Part shown: one piece after another, positions 23,464 to 29,919 of the stretch
How the letters are laid out: every line of letters starts with the position of its first letter
Position numbering within the stretch: the stretch's first letter is position 1
Source: a virus
Direction: 5' to 3' (one strand)
Length of the DNA stretch: 31,114 bases
IMG/VR virus record: IMGVR_UViG_3300031952_000095
Coordinates: 1 to 31,114 of that record
The notes under the pieces: generated by a model
Seen by the model: the letters and a program-made list of their open reading frames with translations, nothing else
Database searches by the model: none
Told to the model about the DNA's origin: nothing
Made by a program: the position numbers and the translations under genes

Positions 23464-23697
23464 CGGCAGAGGCTCAACCGCCGAGCGCCTCTCACGCTCG
23501 AAACTCCCTTTCGAGAGCCACCTCAGGATGCACATGGTCCCGGCTATAAGCAGTTCGAATTCGCCGGGGAGCACTCGCTCCTGCCAGGATTTTACGACGC
23601 CTTTGGCGAAGGCCCGCTCATGAACTGGTTGTTTTACGCCTAACCCGCCGAAGACCTCCGGCGCCTTTAGCCCTTATCAACGGGCGCGGGCTAAAGG
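23464..23697 (+). ncRNA. GC-rich stretch with six successive hairpins, candidate structured RNA
   Basis: In about 235 bases six hairpins follow each other: AGAGGC/GCCTCT (23468-23492), CTCGAAA/TTTCGAG (23497-23515), GGAGC/GCTCC (23568-23581), GCCTT/AAGGC (23599-23613), CGCCG/CGGCG (23646-23663) and CCTTTAGCCC/GGGCTAAAGG (23664-23697). The region is much richer in G+C than its neighbours and has no convincing gene with a start and ribosome site. I recognise no known RNA class; TTCGAAT in it lacks a tRNA T-stem. It could be a noncoding RNA or a structured leader for the small membrane gene. Confidence 0.4.
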
Positions 23698-23699
23698 AG
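23664..23699 (+). promoter_or_regulatory. Hairpin masking the SD of the small membrane gene
   Basis: A perfect 10-bp stem with a 14-base loop includes AAAGG of the AAAGGAG ribosome site (23693-23699) in its 3' arm, six bases before the TTG start at 23706. In the folded state translation would be blocked. There is no U-run, so a terminator is unlikely. Confidence 0.55.
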
Positions 23700-23705
23700 A
23701 ACGTT

Positions 23706-23843
23706 TTGAACGGCGCATTTTTACTTTTGTTTTCGCTTCGCTTAGTAATTCTTTTAACTACTGGTTCAATTTTTGCCATGAATTTCGGTATCGTTTTCAC
23801 TTTGGCTTTATATACATCAGAGACGTGCAAAGGCATTATATGA
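23706..23843 (+). CDS. Small hydrophobic membrane protein, TTG start
   Basis: A 45-residue frame begins with TTG at 23706, six bases after AAAGGAG. The sequence is almost entirely hydrophobic, with two segments, FLLLFSLRLVILLTTG and SIFAMNFGIVFTLALYTS, and a short polar end. Such size and hydrophobicity fit a holin-like or toxin-like membrane peptide. The ribosome site is locked in a hairpin, a usual way to delay a harmful membrane protein. It converges with the metalloprotease gene, with five bases between stops. The start and SD support the gene; the function is inferred. Confidence 0.5.
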   Translation: MNGAFLLLFSLRLVILLTTGSIFAMNFGIVFTLALYTSETCKGII

Positions 23844-23848
23844 AACAG

Positions 23849-24523
23849 CTAAGTTAGATGCTTTTGTATTTTGTCAATAATATCTTGATATACCTGCTCC
23901 AAATCCGCAATATGTGCATATTTGCTTTGTATATCTTTAGATCTAAATTTAATCAGATAACACTGCATCGTCTCGTTATCTTTGTATTGCTGCGCGAGTT
24001 CATTTAATTTGGCATCATCAAGCGGTTGGCCAGGGAACACATGATTATATAGAGTCGCTATTTGTCTAGCGTTTGAATTTATCTCTCCACTATCAGATAA
24101 GTACTTAACGGTTCTTTCCCCAGCGTCGATCACATCTTCATCGGGAGAAGTTCCCTCTTTCTCGAAAATATGAGCCAATTCGTGGGTGATGATTCCATTG
24201 ATATTAGGAATTGCACGCTTTGGGTCTTTTAATATCACATCGGCGTATAATCTTATTGCGCTCCCATGCGCTTCAGCATTAGTCTTACCATCAGCAGATT
24301 CTGGGTATACTACTAGATAAAATTTTCCGTCTGGATCAATATCTTTAGGCAATTGAATTTTATTTCCATGTAATATGCCATTCTGACCAGCAATCGTATA
24401 TAATATCTTGCGCAATTCTGTCGGAGTGCTTGGTTTCTGCTCTAGAGCACGCTTTATAATATTTAATATAAAACGCGATCCGACAGTGACCTTATCTTCT
24501 TCAAATAAAACACTAAGTTTCAC
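23849..24523 (-). CDS. Tagged zinc metalloprotease (HExxH)
   Basis: The 224-residue protein starts at GTG 24523 with MKLSVLFEED: the MKLxxLxE pattern with an L-F-E cleavage-like site after E8. The body holds a zinc-protease motif, ITHELAHIFEKEG (HExxH at 114-118), with acidic residues downstream (DEDVIDAGERTVKYL) that may supply the third ligand. The remainder is helical. As an internal head protein it would be released into the host to cleave a target; this role is inferred. The gene is read opposite to the rest of the cassette and starts 33 bases from the divergent first DPKDIAKL gene. Confidence 0.75.
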   Translation of the reverse strand: MKLSVLFEEDKVTVGSRFILNIIKRALEQKPSTPTELRKILYTIAGQNGILHGNKIQLPKDIDPDGKFYLVVYPESADGKTNAEAHGSAIRLYADVILKDPKRAIPNINGIITHELAHIFEKEGTSPDEDVIDAGERTVKYLSDSGEINSNARQIATLYNHVFPGQPLDDAKLNELAQQYKDNETMQCYLIKFRSKDIQSKYAHIADLEQVYQDIIDKIQKHLT

Positions 24524-24556
24524 ACATTAATTTTGATCATAACGCAAAGATATTGC

Positions 24557-24952
24557 ATGGATCCTAAAGACATAGCCAAATTAATAACTGAAGACCCAGA
24601 TGTGCCAACGGCATCAGATGAGGGGTCGCAGACATATGAAGATGAAACTGGCTTATATGAAATAAACATCAGAAAACTTTGGATAATAACCAAAAACAAT
24701 CCTATAAAGTTCGTCAGCACCAAATCATTATATAAAAATCTTATAAAGAGAGGATGGCAATTTGGAGAAGATAGCGAATGGGAAGCGAGAGCAGATCTTA
24801 ATTACCCGATAATATTAGATGAAACTGGAGATTTAATAGATGGGACGCATAGGATAAGAAAGGCATTAACTATTGGTGCAAAGACAATCAAAGCAACTAT
24901 CGCGACTATCGATCAAATAAAGGAAGCGTCAACGTGGATCCCAAAGACATAG
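24557..24952 (+). CDS. DPKDIAKLITEDPDV-tagged ParB-like protein
   Basis: ATG 24557 is chosen because it gives the tag shared with five other genes; the longer frame starts at TTG without SD. The 131-residue protein has the tag at 1-16 (I-T-E cleavage-like site, E12), a helical middle and a C-terminal ParB/sulfiredoxin-like segment: YPIILDETGDLIDGTHRIRKALTIGAKTIKATI, with DGTHR at 95-99. Such domains bind nucleotides or act as nucleases. Its stop overlaps the next tagged gene by 19 bases. The tag and fold suggest an injected effector. Confidence 0.72.
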   Translation: MDPKDIAKLITEDPDVPTASDEGSQTYEDETGLYEINIRKLWIITKNNPIKFVSTKSLYKNLIKRGWQFGEDSEWEARADLNYPIILDETGDLIDGTHRIRKALTIGAKTIKATIATIDQIKEASTWIPKT

Positions 24953-25428
24953 CTAAACTGATCACTGAAGATCCAGATGTCTTTTGTGAATTAAGACAAC
25001 CGATGGTTGGATATTTAAAAGACACCTTCCCAAAGGTTCCGGATTATGTCATCAAAGATTTTATATATCCTATAATAAAAGATGATCCAAAATGGGCTAA
25101 AGAATGGAAATCAACATGGTTATCTGATTCGACATGGAAATTAGAAACAATAACCGTTACTTTAGACATTTTTATTCCTAGAATACGTCAAAAACTCAAA
25201 AGAAGAATTGAAGGTGAAAACCCAGATTTGGTTCCACGAGACGCAGAAAGGCATCAAAAGCAAAAAGAAATAATAAAAGCAGGACCATCAAAAGAACCGA
25301 TAATAATGATAAAGCGCAACGATGGCTATGAACTGATTGAAGGATGGCATAGAACAATACAGTCTTTGTTGGCGTGGCCAGAAGGATATGAACAAGCCGC
25401 TTGGGTTGCATATCCTTCTGGTGAATAA
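24934..25428 (+). CDS. DPKDIAKLITEDPDV-tagged protein with ParB-like C-terminus
   Basis: GTG 24934 starts inside the previous gene, with GGAAG upstream. The 164-residue protein has the tag at 1-16 (E12 as cleavage-like site), a helical region rich in Trp and Lys, and at the C-terminus PIIMIKRNDGYELIEGWHRTIQSLLAW, with EGWHR (136-140). This matches the DGxHR-type element of ParB-like folds, as in its neighbour. The bodies of the two adjacent tagged proteins are otherwise different, so this is not a simple tandem duplication. The function is unknown; I infer an internal virion protein. Confidence 0.7.
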   Translation: MDPKDIAKLITEDPDVFCELRQPMVGYLKDTFPKVPDYVIKDFIYPIIKDDPKWAKEWKSTWLSDSTWKLETITVTLDIFIPRIRQKLKRRIEGENPDLVPRDAERHQKQKEIIKAGPSKEPIIMIKRNDGYELIEGWHRTIQSLLAWPEGYEQAAWVAYPSGE

Positions 25429-25459
25429 AACTCGGTGCGTTTTACTCTTGGAGTATACA

Positions 25460-26065
25460 ATGATCGATCCCAAAGACATAGCTAAATTGATTACCGAAGA
25501 CCCGGACGTGCCACAAGAGCAGGACGAGCAGACTGCAACGCTCGACGACCGCACCTTCGGGAAGGGCCACGATCCCAAAGATCCGAGTGGCATGAGAGAA
25601 GAAGACAGGATAGAAAAGGCAGCAAAATCCTTGGGATATATCGACACAGACAAAAGCACTGGAGAAAAATTCTGTGGTAATTGCCACAAACCAATTGGAT
25701 CATTATATAAACCATTGTCTTTAGCGTGTAATAGTTGTAAACGTCCATTAAAATATGCAAGCCGTGCAGATGCGATGAATGCCGCAAAAACACAACCAGC
25801 TCAACAACCAGCTCAACAACCAGCTCAACAACCAGCTCAACAACCAGCTCAACAACCAGCTCAACAACCAGCTCAACAACCAGCTCAATCTCAAGCCAAG
25901 AAACAATATGTCGCTTGGGTAGAAGAACAATTTCATGCTGCTATAGAAAAACTTAAAAAGCAGAGGGAAAGTGGGCAGATGACTGGAGAACAACAAAAAG
26001 CCTACCTACCAAAGTTGAACGAGTGGTATAAAAACGCGTTACAAGCGGCACAAAACAATAGTTAG
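25460..26065 (+). CDS. Tagged zinc-ribbon protein with QPAQ repeats
   Basis: ATG 25460 follows TTGGAG at good spacing and gives the tag; the longer upstream frame overlaps the prior gene. The 201-residue protein has the tag (2-17, E13 after I-T), a charged region, a zinc ribbon (CGNC 72-75 and CNSC 90-93), then eight QPAQ units (about 112-143) and a basic helical C-terminus. The repeat probably acts as flexible linker between zinc ribbon and helix. An injected DNA- or RNA-binding protein is a reasonable idea; the sequence proves only the tag and the ribbon. Confidence 0.72.
   Translation: MIDPKDIAKLITEDPDVPQEQDEQTATLDDRTFGKGHDPKDPSGMREEDRIEKAAKSLGYIDTDKSTGEKFCGNCHKPIGSLYKPLSLACNSCKRPLKYASRADAMNAAKTQPAQQPAQQPAQQPAQQPAQQPAQQPAQQPAQSQAKKQYVAWVEEQFHAAIEKLKKQRESGQMTGEQQKAYLPKLNEWYKNALQAAQNNS
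25793..25888. repeat. 12-bp tandem repeat, eight units (QPAQ codons)
   Basis: Eight identical CAACCAGCTCAA units encode (QPAQ)8 inside the tagged gene. Exact identity implies recent expansion; length may vary between isolates. Confidence 0.95.
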
Positions 26066-26099
26066 CAATTGATCGAAGTGTTAGTTCTTGGGCAGACCG

Positions 26100-26813
26100 A
26101 TGAAATTAGCTGTATTACTTGAAGATGAACGATACACACCTAACTTCGTAGATCTCTTAATGTCCGAATTTGAAGATCTTGGATATAAAGTCGACGCTAA
26201 ACATGAAATAGGATTGACTGCCGATCATGATTTTAGGGTGTTATGGGTTAGTAAGAAAGACAACCCACACATTATAGCAAACATTGGAACGCACGTACTG
26301 TATTTCTCAAACGTCAAAGAAATAATAATTAACATATCAAAAGATGACAAAATAATTGATAGTTTTGCGGTCCCATGGGATCCATATAAGCAAGGAAATA
26401 CTGAAGATTTAATAAAGACCGTTTGTGATCGATTAGATAATCAAGATGTGCCAAAACCAATGAAAGTTGATGGCCCTGTTCCATCAGACAACCGCCACGT
26501 ATATCACATAACTAATCTAGAAAATGCCCTGCAGATTGCAAAGCAAGGCTTATTAACACATAGTCCATCATATGGAACTGACCAGGAAACGTGGCCAGAC
26601 GGCACATCAGGAAGAAGAAGTTATTGGATGAACAGTGCTGAACACATATGGCAGTTCGCGCCAGATGAAGGTCAGGCAGTGCTCTTAAGAGCACGGCTAG
26701 ACCATAATTTTGAAATAGAACACACAACAAACGACTATTATGCCACAGACACAATCTGGCCACACCTTATTGATATATATTGCGAGGATGGAAAGTGGCA
26801 TAGTTTGGTATAA
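26100..26813 (+). CDS. Tagged ADP-ribosyltransferase-like protein
   Basis: ATG 26100 begins MKLAVLLEDE (tag with L-L-E, E8). The 237-residue protein has an N-terminal domain (about 10-120) of unknown type. The C-terminal domain has HVYHITNLENALQIAKQGLL (VYHIT at 134-138), then GRRSYWMNSAEHIW and a final TIWPHLIDIY. This order is typical of ADP-ribosyltransferase-fold proteins such as DarT- or Tpt1-like ones: first (Y)HxT strand, hydrophobic helix ending GL, then S/Y strand, then acidic strand. The catalytic Glu is not certain. T4 packages ADP-ribosyltransferase Alt in its head with a similar cleavable N-terminus, a good functional parallel. No strong SD. Confidence 0.62.
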   Translation: MKLAVLLEDERYTPNFVDLLMSEFEDLGYKVDAKHEIGLTADHDFRVLWVSKKDNPHIIANIGTHVLYFSNVKEIIINISKDDKIIDSFAVPWDPYKQGNTEDLIKTVCDRLDNQDVPKPMKVDGPVPSDNRHVYHITNLENALQIAKQGLLTHSPSYGTDQETWPDGTSGRRSYWMNSAEHIWQFAPDEGQAVLLRARLDHNFEIEHTTNDYYATDTIWPHLIDIYCEDGKWHSLV

Positions 26814-26820
26814 ATGGTGC

Positions 26821-27057
26821 ATGATGAATCCACAAGATGCTAACTTTATAGACCCATGTAACCCAGTGAGATGCAATAATCTGCATACTGCGGATTGCAA
26901 CGACAATATGGTGTACTGTCAAGATTTAGATGAAACTATAGGTATGGTTGGTATATCAAATTTGATAATCATCAGATTTGGGAAATATACTATTGTCGCG
27001 CACCGCAGCAGAATAGAAGATGTCAAAAAGATGATCGACATATTTATAAATAAATAG
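26821..27057 (+). CDS. Unknown small protein, 78 aa
   Basis: The frame is open upstream, but ATG 26821 right after the preceding stop seems the best start. The 78-residue protein begins MMNPQDANFIDPCNPVRCNN, has three or four cysteines in its first 40 residues and a beta-rich C-terminal half (SNLIIIRFGKYTIVAHRS). The start resembles the tag only loosely (NPxD) and lacks the (L/I)xE site, so I do not count it as tagged. Its function is unknown. Confidence 0.5.
   Translation: MMNPQDANFIDPCNPVRCNNLHTADCNDNMVYCQDLDETIGMVGISNLIIIRFGKYTIVAHRSRIEDVKKMIDIFINK
27045..27052 (+). promoter_or_regulatory. TATAAATA box, T4-late-promoter-like
   Basis: An exact match to the T4 late -10 consensus TATAAATA lies nine bases before the ATG at 27061, so transcription from it would give almost no leader. 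It overlaps the end of the previous gene, and chance is possible. Confidence 0.25.
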
Positions 27058-27060
27058 CGT

Positions 27061-27906
27061 ATGATTAACTTTCCAAAAAGAAATGTAGCCCAGCCAGTAA
27101 TCCAACCTTCCAAAAACACTGAAGTAGTTGTTTCACACCAGCAGCTTCCAGAATCCCAAAAACAAGTAAAACACTCATGCCCAGGAGCTATATGGAACGA
27201 TAAGTTATATCCATCAGAATTATGGCAGATGCATGATGACTTAGATAAACTCGCTTATAGGAAATTATCGCAAAAGGAAGCTGACGAAATTAGGGAGAGA
27301 ATTTGTGTGTCGTTAAGTCAAGCCGAATTGATAGCCGATGATAAGTTATTTAAATTCGTGCAAGACTCAATAAATTCAGTTGGGATCGACCAATATTCCA
27401 ATATGCTTAAACAAGCAATGACCTCAGACTCGCAGATATTATTGGCTCTTAGATGTTATGCGGCTGCGACGTCTGAATTTCGCGCTCGAGACACCATAGA
27501 GATATATTCAAACAAGAGTATGAACTCAATTGAGTTTTTCCCATCATCTTGCCAGGTAGACTCTACCTGCCTAATTGACAGACCTGAATCTGATGACGAT
27601 GACCCATATTGGAGGTCTAAAAATCATAGTAGCTCAAAGCATCGCAAAATTAGAAGTATAATGACTGACCCAGAACCAACCGAGAGAGACAAAATGCCGT
27701 CCTCTATCGCAGGGCAGATGTCTAACATATTAAGCGGATTCGGAATCAATGTCCAAACTAATAGAGATGCTTGGGACGTACTAAGTGTTAAATCTAAAAC
27801 ATCATCTGTTGAAGACCGAATCATCTCGAGAATCGCATATTTAATCATGAATGCCAATGTGCGAAAAAATATAATAGCTAATCATAAATTAGCGGGACCA
27901 GCATAA
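27061..27906 (+). CDS. Unknown protein, 281 aa
   Basis: The 281-residue soluble protein has an N-terminal Pro/Gln/Lys-rich stretch, a helical core (about 55-140) and an acidic/basic charged tail region (PESDDDDPYWRSKNHSSSKHRKIR), then a helical end. No motif is recognised and no tag is present. It lies between tagged genes and could be a head or scaffold component, but that is only neighbourhood. No SD stands out; the ATG is four bases after the preceding stop. Confidence 0.6.
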   Translation: MINFPKRNVAQPVIQPSKNTEVVVSHQQLPESQKQVKHSCPGAIWNDKLYPSELWQMHDDLDKLAYRKLSQKEADEIRERICVSLSQAELIADDKLFKFVQDSINSVGIDQYSNMLKQAMTSDSQILLALRCYAAATSEFRARDTIEIYSNKSMNSIEFFPSSCQVDSTCLIDRPESDDDDPYWRSKNHSSSKHRKIRSIMTDPEPTERDKMPSSIAGQMSNILSGFGINVQTNRDAWDVLSVKSKTSSVEDRIISRIAYLIMNANVRKNIIANHKLAGPA

Positions 27907-27926
27907 GTTGGTGGCGGACTAAACTA

Positions 27927-28445
27927 ATGAATCCAAAGGATCCTAAAGACATAGCTAAGTTAATAACTGAAGACCCAGACATTCTGTCTGAGGAATATTG
28001 TAATTCGTGTGGTGGGTGGGACAAGAAACAGGGTGGTACTGGACATAAATATGGTTGTCCTAAAGGTGGTGCTGGTACACCAATCGCCGCTTTGGTTGAT
28101 GACACCAAAGAAATAGCATTATCAATACGCGATCAAGTAATAAATGCACTTCACCAAAATAAGAGTGGATGGTATGTTGAACCATGGGTAGATGCCCTTA
28201 ATAAATATCTAACTAAATATACTTTAGCAATGTCTGTTGATGAAAACGACGACGTTAAACTTACGTTATACGACTACATCGATGATCCTGTTGCTATGAA
28301 TAAACCAGGAATAATGGTTGGTATACCAGATATAGAACGAGCTGAGATATATGCTGCTAGTAAAAATATGGTAGCTATTGATCATGTTTGTAAGAGAATG
28401 ACCGAAATGATGGCTGATGCTTATAAAATGGATACCAAAAGCTAA
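27927..28445 (+). CDS. Tagged protein with small zinc site
   Basis: The 172-residue protein begins MNPKDPKDIAKLITEDPDI, in which the DPKDIAKLITE tag is preceded by an extra NPK (cleavage-like E15). Behind the tag, CNSCGGWDKKQGGTGHKYGC (25-44) offers a C-C-H-C zinc site. The rest has helical and beta segments with no recognised domain. The stop overlaps the ATG of the next tagged gene in TAATG. The first 35 codons are thus tag plus zinc finger, possibly a DNA-binding tip left after cleavage. Confidence 0.7.
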   Translation: MNPKDPKDIAKLITEDPDILSEEYCNSCGGWDKKQGGTGHKYGCPKGGAGTPIAALVDDTKEIALSIRDQVINALHQNKSGWYVEPWVDALNKYLTKYTLAMSVDENDDVKLTLYDYIDDPVAMNKPGIMVGIPDIERAEIYAASKNMVAIDHVCKRMTEMMADAYKMDTKS

Positions 28446-28969
28446 TGGAACCAGCAGATATAGCTAGGTTTATTACAGAAGACCCAGATATACCAAATAG
28501 GCCAATGCTATATATGCCAATTGGACCTTCTGGTATTGGTAAAAGTACATTTCTAAACAAGCTTAAAAGACACAATCCAGATATTGAAGTCTTTTCGCTT
28601 GATATTCTTCGCCACCGCTGGTACGACCCAAAAGATTATGCTGTAGCTTGGAAGAAATCGTCTGAAGACTTGCAATTTTCAAATAAAGCTAATGATGAAT
28701 TTATAAGATTGATTCAAACTGGGAAAGACATATATGTTGATAATACCAATCTGACACCTAGGCGTAGGTCTTTTTATATTGAGAACGCTAAGAAATTTGG
28801 ATACGTAGCTATTGCAATAACATTCCCAGGCGCGGACGTCGAAACTCTGGTAGCTAGACAACTAACGCGTGGAGACAAGAGAGTGCCGGAGGATGCCGTG
28901 CGTGGGCAATTTAATGCTCTGATACCACCAGAGGAAGAAGAATTTGATTACACCATGCAGGCATCATAA
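28445..28969 (+). CDS. Tagged polynucleotide-kinase-like P-loop protein
   Basis: The 174-residue protein has the tag variant MEPADIARFITEDPDI (cleavage-like E12), then Walker A GPSGIGKST (27-35), FSLDILRHRW, a helical lid and DNTNLTPRRRSFYIENAKKFGY, which matches the DxTN(L/T) and R-rich elements of T4 PNK-like and AAA_33 kinases. A late lid Arg pair (QLTRGDKR) also fits. It would phosphorylate 5'-OH ends or a small substrate. Only about ten residues separate the predicted cleavage site from the kinase fold, so cleavage would leave the enzyme whole. Confidence 0.78.
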   Translation: MEPADIARFITEDPDIPNRPMLYMPIGPSGIGKSTFLNKLKRHNPDIEVFSLDILRHRWYDPKDYAVAWKKSSEDLQFSNKANDEFIRLIQTGKDIYVDNTNLTPRRRSFYIENAKKFGYVAIAITFPGADVETLVARQLTRGDKRVPEDAVRGQFNALIPPEEEEFDYTMQAS

Positions 28970-29014
28970 ATATCTTACTGACGACAGGCTCACTCGTAAG
29001 TCATAGGACTAAAT
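28970..29014 (+). promoter_or_regulatory. Short gap with CATAAATA box
   Basis: CATAAATA (28965-28972) differs by one base from the T4 late -10 consensus and stands 43 bases before the ATG at 29015. A CTTAC/GTAAG pair that could form a weak hairpin follows. Confidence 0.3.
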
Positions 29015-29353
29015 ATGAAACTAATACAATTAATTGGCGAAGGCTGGGATGAGATGGGCATACAAGATCCTGGGATATATGATGTTATCGAAGCTCATGA
29101 CCATTCGATTTCGAATCAAAGTGAAATATTAAGAAGCAAACAGTGTGGGTGCTTCTACTGTGGTATGATATTCCCACCATCTGAGGTCACCGATTGGATG
29201 AATGAAAATCCACATCCTAAAACCGGTAAGCCACGCGAACCGACTGCCCCATGCCCATATTGTAACAAAGATACTGTGATAGGAGATGCGTCAGGATACC
29301 CAATAAATCAAGAATTTCTAGATAAAATGTATGAACATTGGTTTGGAAGATGA
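29015..29353 (+). CDS. Tagged zinc protein of a bacterial cytoplasmic family
   Basis: The 112-residue protein begins MKLIQLIGEG, a variant tag with I-G-E. The body (about 20-112) matches from memory a small bacterial family often annotated as cytoplasmic protein: an N-terminal HxxSxxxxxEI helix, then CGCFYCGMIFPPSEVTDW (CFYC 46-49) and CPYCNKDTVIGDASGYPIN (CPYC 80-83), ending FLDKMYEHWFG. The two CxxC pairs bind zinc. Thus a host-type domain seems fused to a phage tag, a sign of module capture. Its function in bacteria is unknown to me. Confidence 0.7.
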   Translation: MKLIQLIGEGWDEMGIQDPGIYDVIEAHDHSISNQSEILRSKQCGCFYCGMIFPPSEVTDWMNENPHPKTGKPREPTAPCPYCNKDTVIGDASGYPINQEFLDKMYEHWFGR

Positions 29354-29391
29354 ATGTTTGTTTTGATGGGCCATCTGGAGTGTATTAGAAG

Positions 29392-29919
29392 ATGAACACT
29401 ATTCCAGAAGATATGGCGAGATTAATCACTGAAGATCCTGATGTGCACGATTCAGATTATATATCGGTGATCATTACGAGCACTGGGGACATCGTAAGAT
29501 ATCGCTTCGTGATCGAAGGAAATGAAATGGGCTTGAACGATGCGCGCAGGTTACTAGAACGCGCTGGATTTTCCGGAGCAGAAGCCATAGAATATATTCG
29601 CGCTCTGCGAGAGAAGAAATTTGTCCAACAACCTGATGGTACATTAGAACCAATTGATGAAAAGCAACCAGTGCGTGAGTCAGATATTTCAATAGAAGGG
29701 AAAGAGTGGTTTAATATACTAAAAGATAAAGAGCAAATCATAATAAAACAAGCGCTTGCAACTACTTCTAAGATCTCAGCACCACTTTGGCACTTTAGCG
29801 ATCTGGCTGTTCGCCAATTTGTTTCTGATACATTCAATTTCACAAAATTATGTAACCACGTCGAAAAACAAATTGGGTCGCCACGTGATAGAATAATTTT
29901 ATGGTTAACCCAAGGATAA
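29392..29919 (+). CDS. Tagged protein, 175 aa, unknown body
   Basis: The protein begins MNTIPEDMARLITEDPDV, a divergent version of the tag (PEDMARLITE, cleavage-like E14). The body has a helical region with RRLLERAGFSGAEAIEYIRALREKKF, an acidic linker and a helical C-terminal part. It shows no recognised enzyme motif. It overlaps the following kinase gene by 19 bases. The tag alone places it in the proposed packaged set. Confidence 0.7.
   Translation: MNTIPEDMARLITEDPDVHDSDYISVIITSTGDIVRYRFVIEGNEMGLNDARRLLERAGFSGAEAIEYIRALREKKFVQQPDGTLEPIDEKQPVRESDISIEGKEWFNILKDKEQIIIKQALATTSKISAPLWHFSDLAVRQFVSDTFNFTKLCNHVEKQIGSPRDRIILWLTQG

Noticed and set aside
23545-23581. tRNA T-arm (TTCGAAT)
   Set aside because: Flanking bases do not form a 5-bp T stem and no acceptor or anticodon stem is found.
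23618-23836. Minus-strand 72-aa basic frame
   Set aside because: No SD, and it overlaps the plus-strand membrane gene, which has a good SD and coherent hydrophobic sequence.
15203-25888. CRISPR array from the tandem repeats
   Set aside because: Units are contiguous, in frame and without spacers.
25748-25996. Minus-strand LLSW-repeat frame
   Set aside because: Antisense shadow of the QPAQ repeat.
26821-27057. MNPQDANFIDP as a DPKDIAKL tag
   Set aside because: Only NPxD and a later DP match; the IAKLITE core is missing.
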